From: an uncultured Desulfobacterales bacterium
Lineage (GTDB): Bacteria > Desulfobacterota > Desulfobacteria > Desulfobacterales > JAFDCJ01
Direction of reading: 5' to 3'
DNA length: 6,407 bases
Assembly (NCBI GenBank): GCA_945787595.1
Contig: CALZJV010000359.1
Span: 1-6,407, forward strand
Numbering within the stretch: position 1 is the stretch's first letter; every line of letters starts with the position of its first letter. Below, in pieces: positions 6,209 to 6,407 of the stretch. The notes under the pieces were generated by a model. The model had not been told where the DNA came from and made no database searches. It saw only the letters and a list, made by a program, of their open reading frames with translations. The translations under genes were made by a program, and so were the position numbers.

Positions 6209-6407
6209 ATGAATACTATGTTTAAACAGTTTATTACAGCTGTTATCGGAGTAATCGTATTAATCTCACCGGTATGGGCGATCACTTATGGTGAACCGGA
6301 CGGCGATGGTCACCCTTTTGTGGCTGCAGTTGTGGGAATTAACACCGAAGATGAAGCTGTTAGAGGAAGATGTTCGGGAGCGTTGATTCAGCTCGGATAT
6401 GATCGAT
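6209..6407 (+). CDS. Exported trypsin-like (S1) serine protease, N-terminal fragment cut by window edge
   Basis: The frame is open from 6209 to the right edge (66 codons), so the gene continues outside. Residues 1-24 form a signal peptide (FKQF, then hydrophobic ITAVIGVIVLIS, cleavage after PVWA). The mature start ITYGEPDGDGHPFVAAVVG, followed further on by RCSGALI, matches the opening of secreted bacterial S1 proteases: the Ile-x-Tyr-Gly start, His-Pro-Phe-Val, and Cys-Ser-Gly-x-Leu-Ile just before the strand leading to the catalytic TAAHC motif. That motif and the Asp and Ser of the triad lie beyond the window, so activity cannot be judged. No long propeptide precedes the Ile-type mature start, so activation may simply follow signal peptide removal, which is inference. 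It lies 55 bp after the dihaem peroxidase, in the same direction, and makes a second secreted protease in the cluster. Confidence 0.8.
   Translation, partial: MNTMFKQFITAVIGVIVLISPVWAITYGEPDGDGHPFVAAVVGINTEDEAVRGRCSGALIQLGYDR

Noticed and set aside
1..6407. Insertion sequences, tRNA genes, CRISPR repeats or long direct repeats
   Set aside because: I looked through the intergenic stretches and gene ends and found no terminal inverted repeats, transposase motifs, cloverleaf-like elements or regularly spaced repeats.

Overview
The window is a run of co-directional plus-strand genes that, where the N-terminus is visible, all encode exported proteins. It looks like bacterial chromosome with about half G+C, strong AGGAGG-type ribosome binding sites and a periplasmic c-type dihaem protein. 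This fits a Gram-negative, probably proteobacterial or Desulfobacterota-like organism. That placement is inference; no marker gene here fixes the taxonomy. I see no mobile element, RNA gene or CRISPR array.

Layout: (1) 3-1232, the C-terminal ~400 residues of a large protein resembling the DUF6351 family, cut by the left edge. (2) A 171-bp gap with an A/T-rich hairpin. (3) 1404-4343, a 979-residue secreted M14 zinc carboxypeptidase. It has an N-terminal propeptide-like domain, a complete active site and a long C-terminal half, in which an immune-inhibitor-A-like jelly-roll appears inserted into a glutamine-amidotransferase-like domain. (4) A G/C-rich hairpin, then 4405-4818, a small exported protein whose last 72 residues align without gaps to the carboxypeptidase's own propeptide-like domain (23 identities by hand count). 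(5) 4867-6153, a dihaem cytochrome c peroxidase/MauG-family protein. (6) 6209 to the right edge, the start of an exported trypsin-like (S1) serine protease.

How they may work together: genes 2 to 5 are separated by only 48-61 bp and may be one transcription unit, although the hairpin after the carboxypeptidase could split or attenuate it. Two secreted proteases flank a free-standing propeptide-like protein and a dihaem oxidase. The most interesting reading is that the small protein acts in trans on the neighbouring carboxypeptidase, as inhibitor or folding helper, so that the locus is a secreted proteolytic module with its own regulator. The sequence similarity is directly visible; the function is inference.
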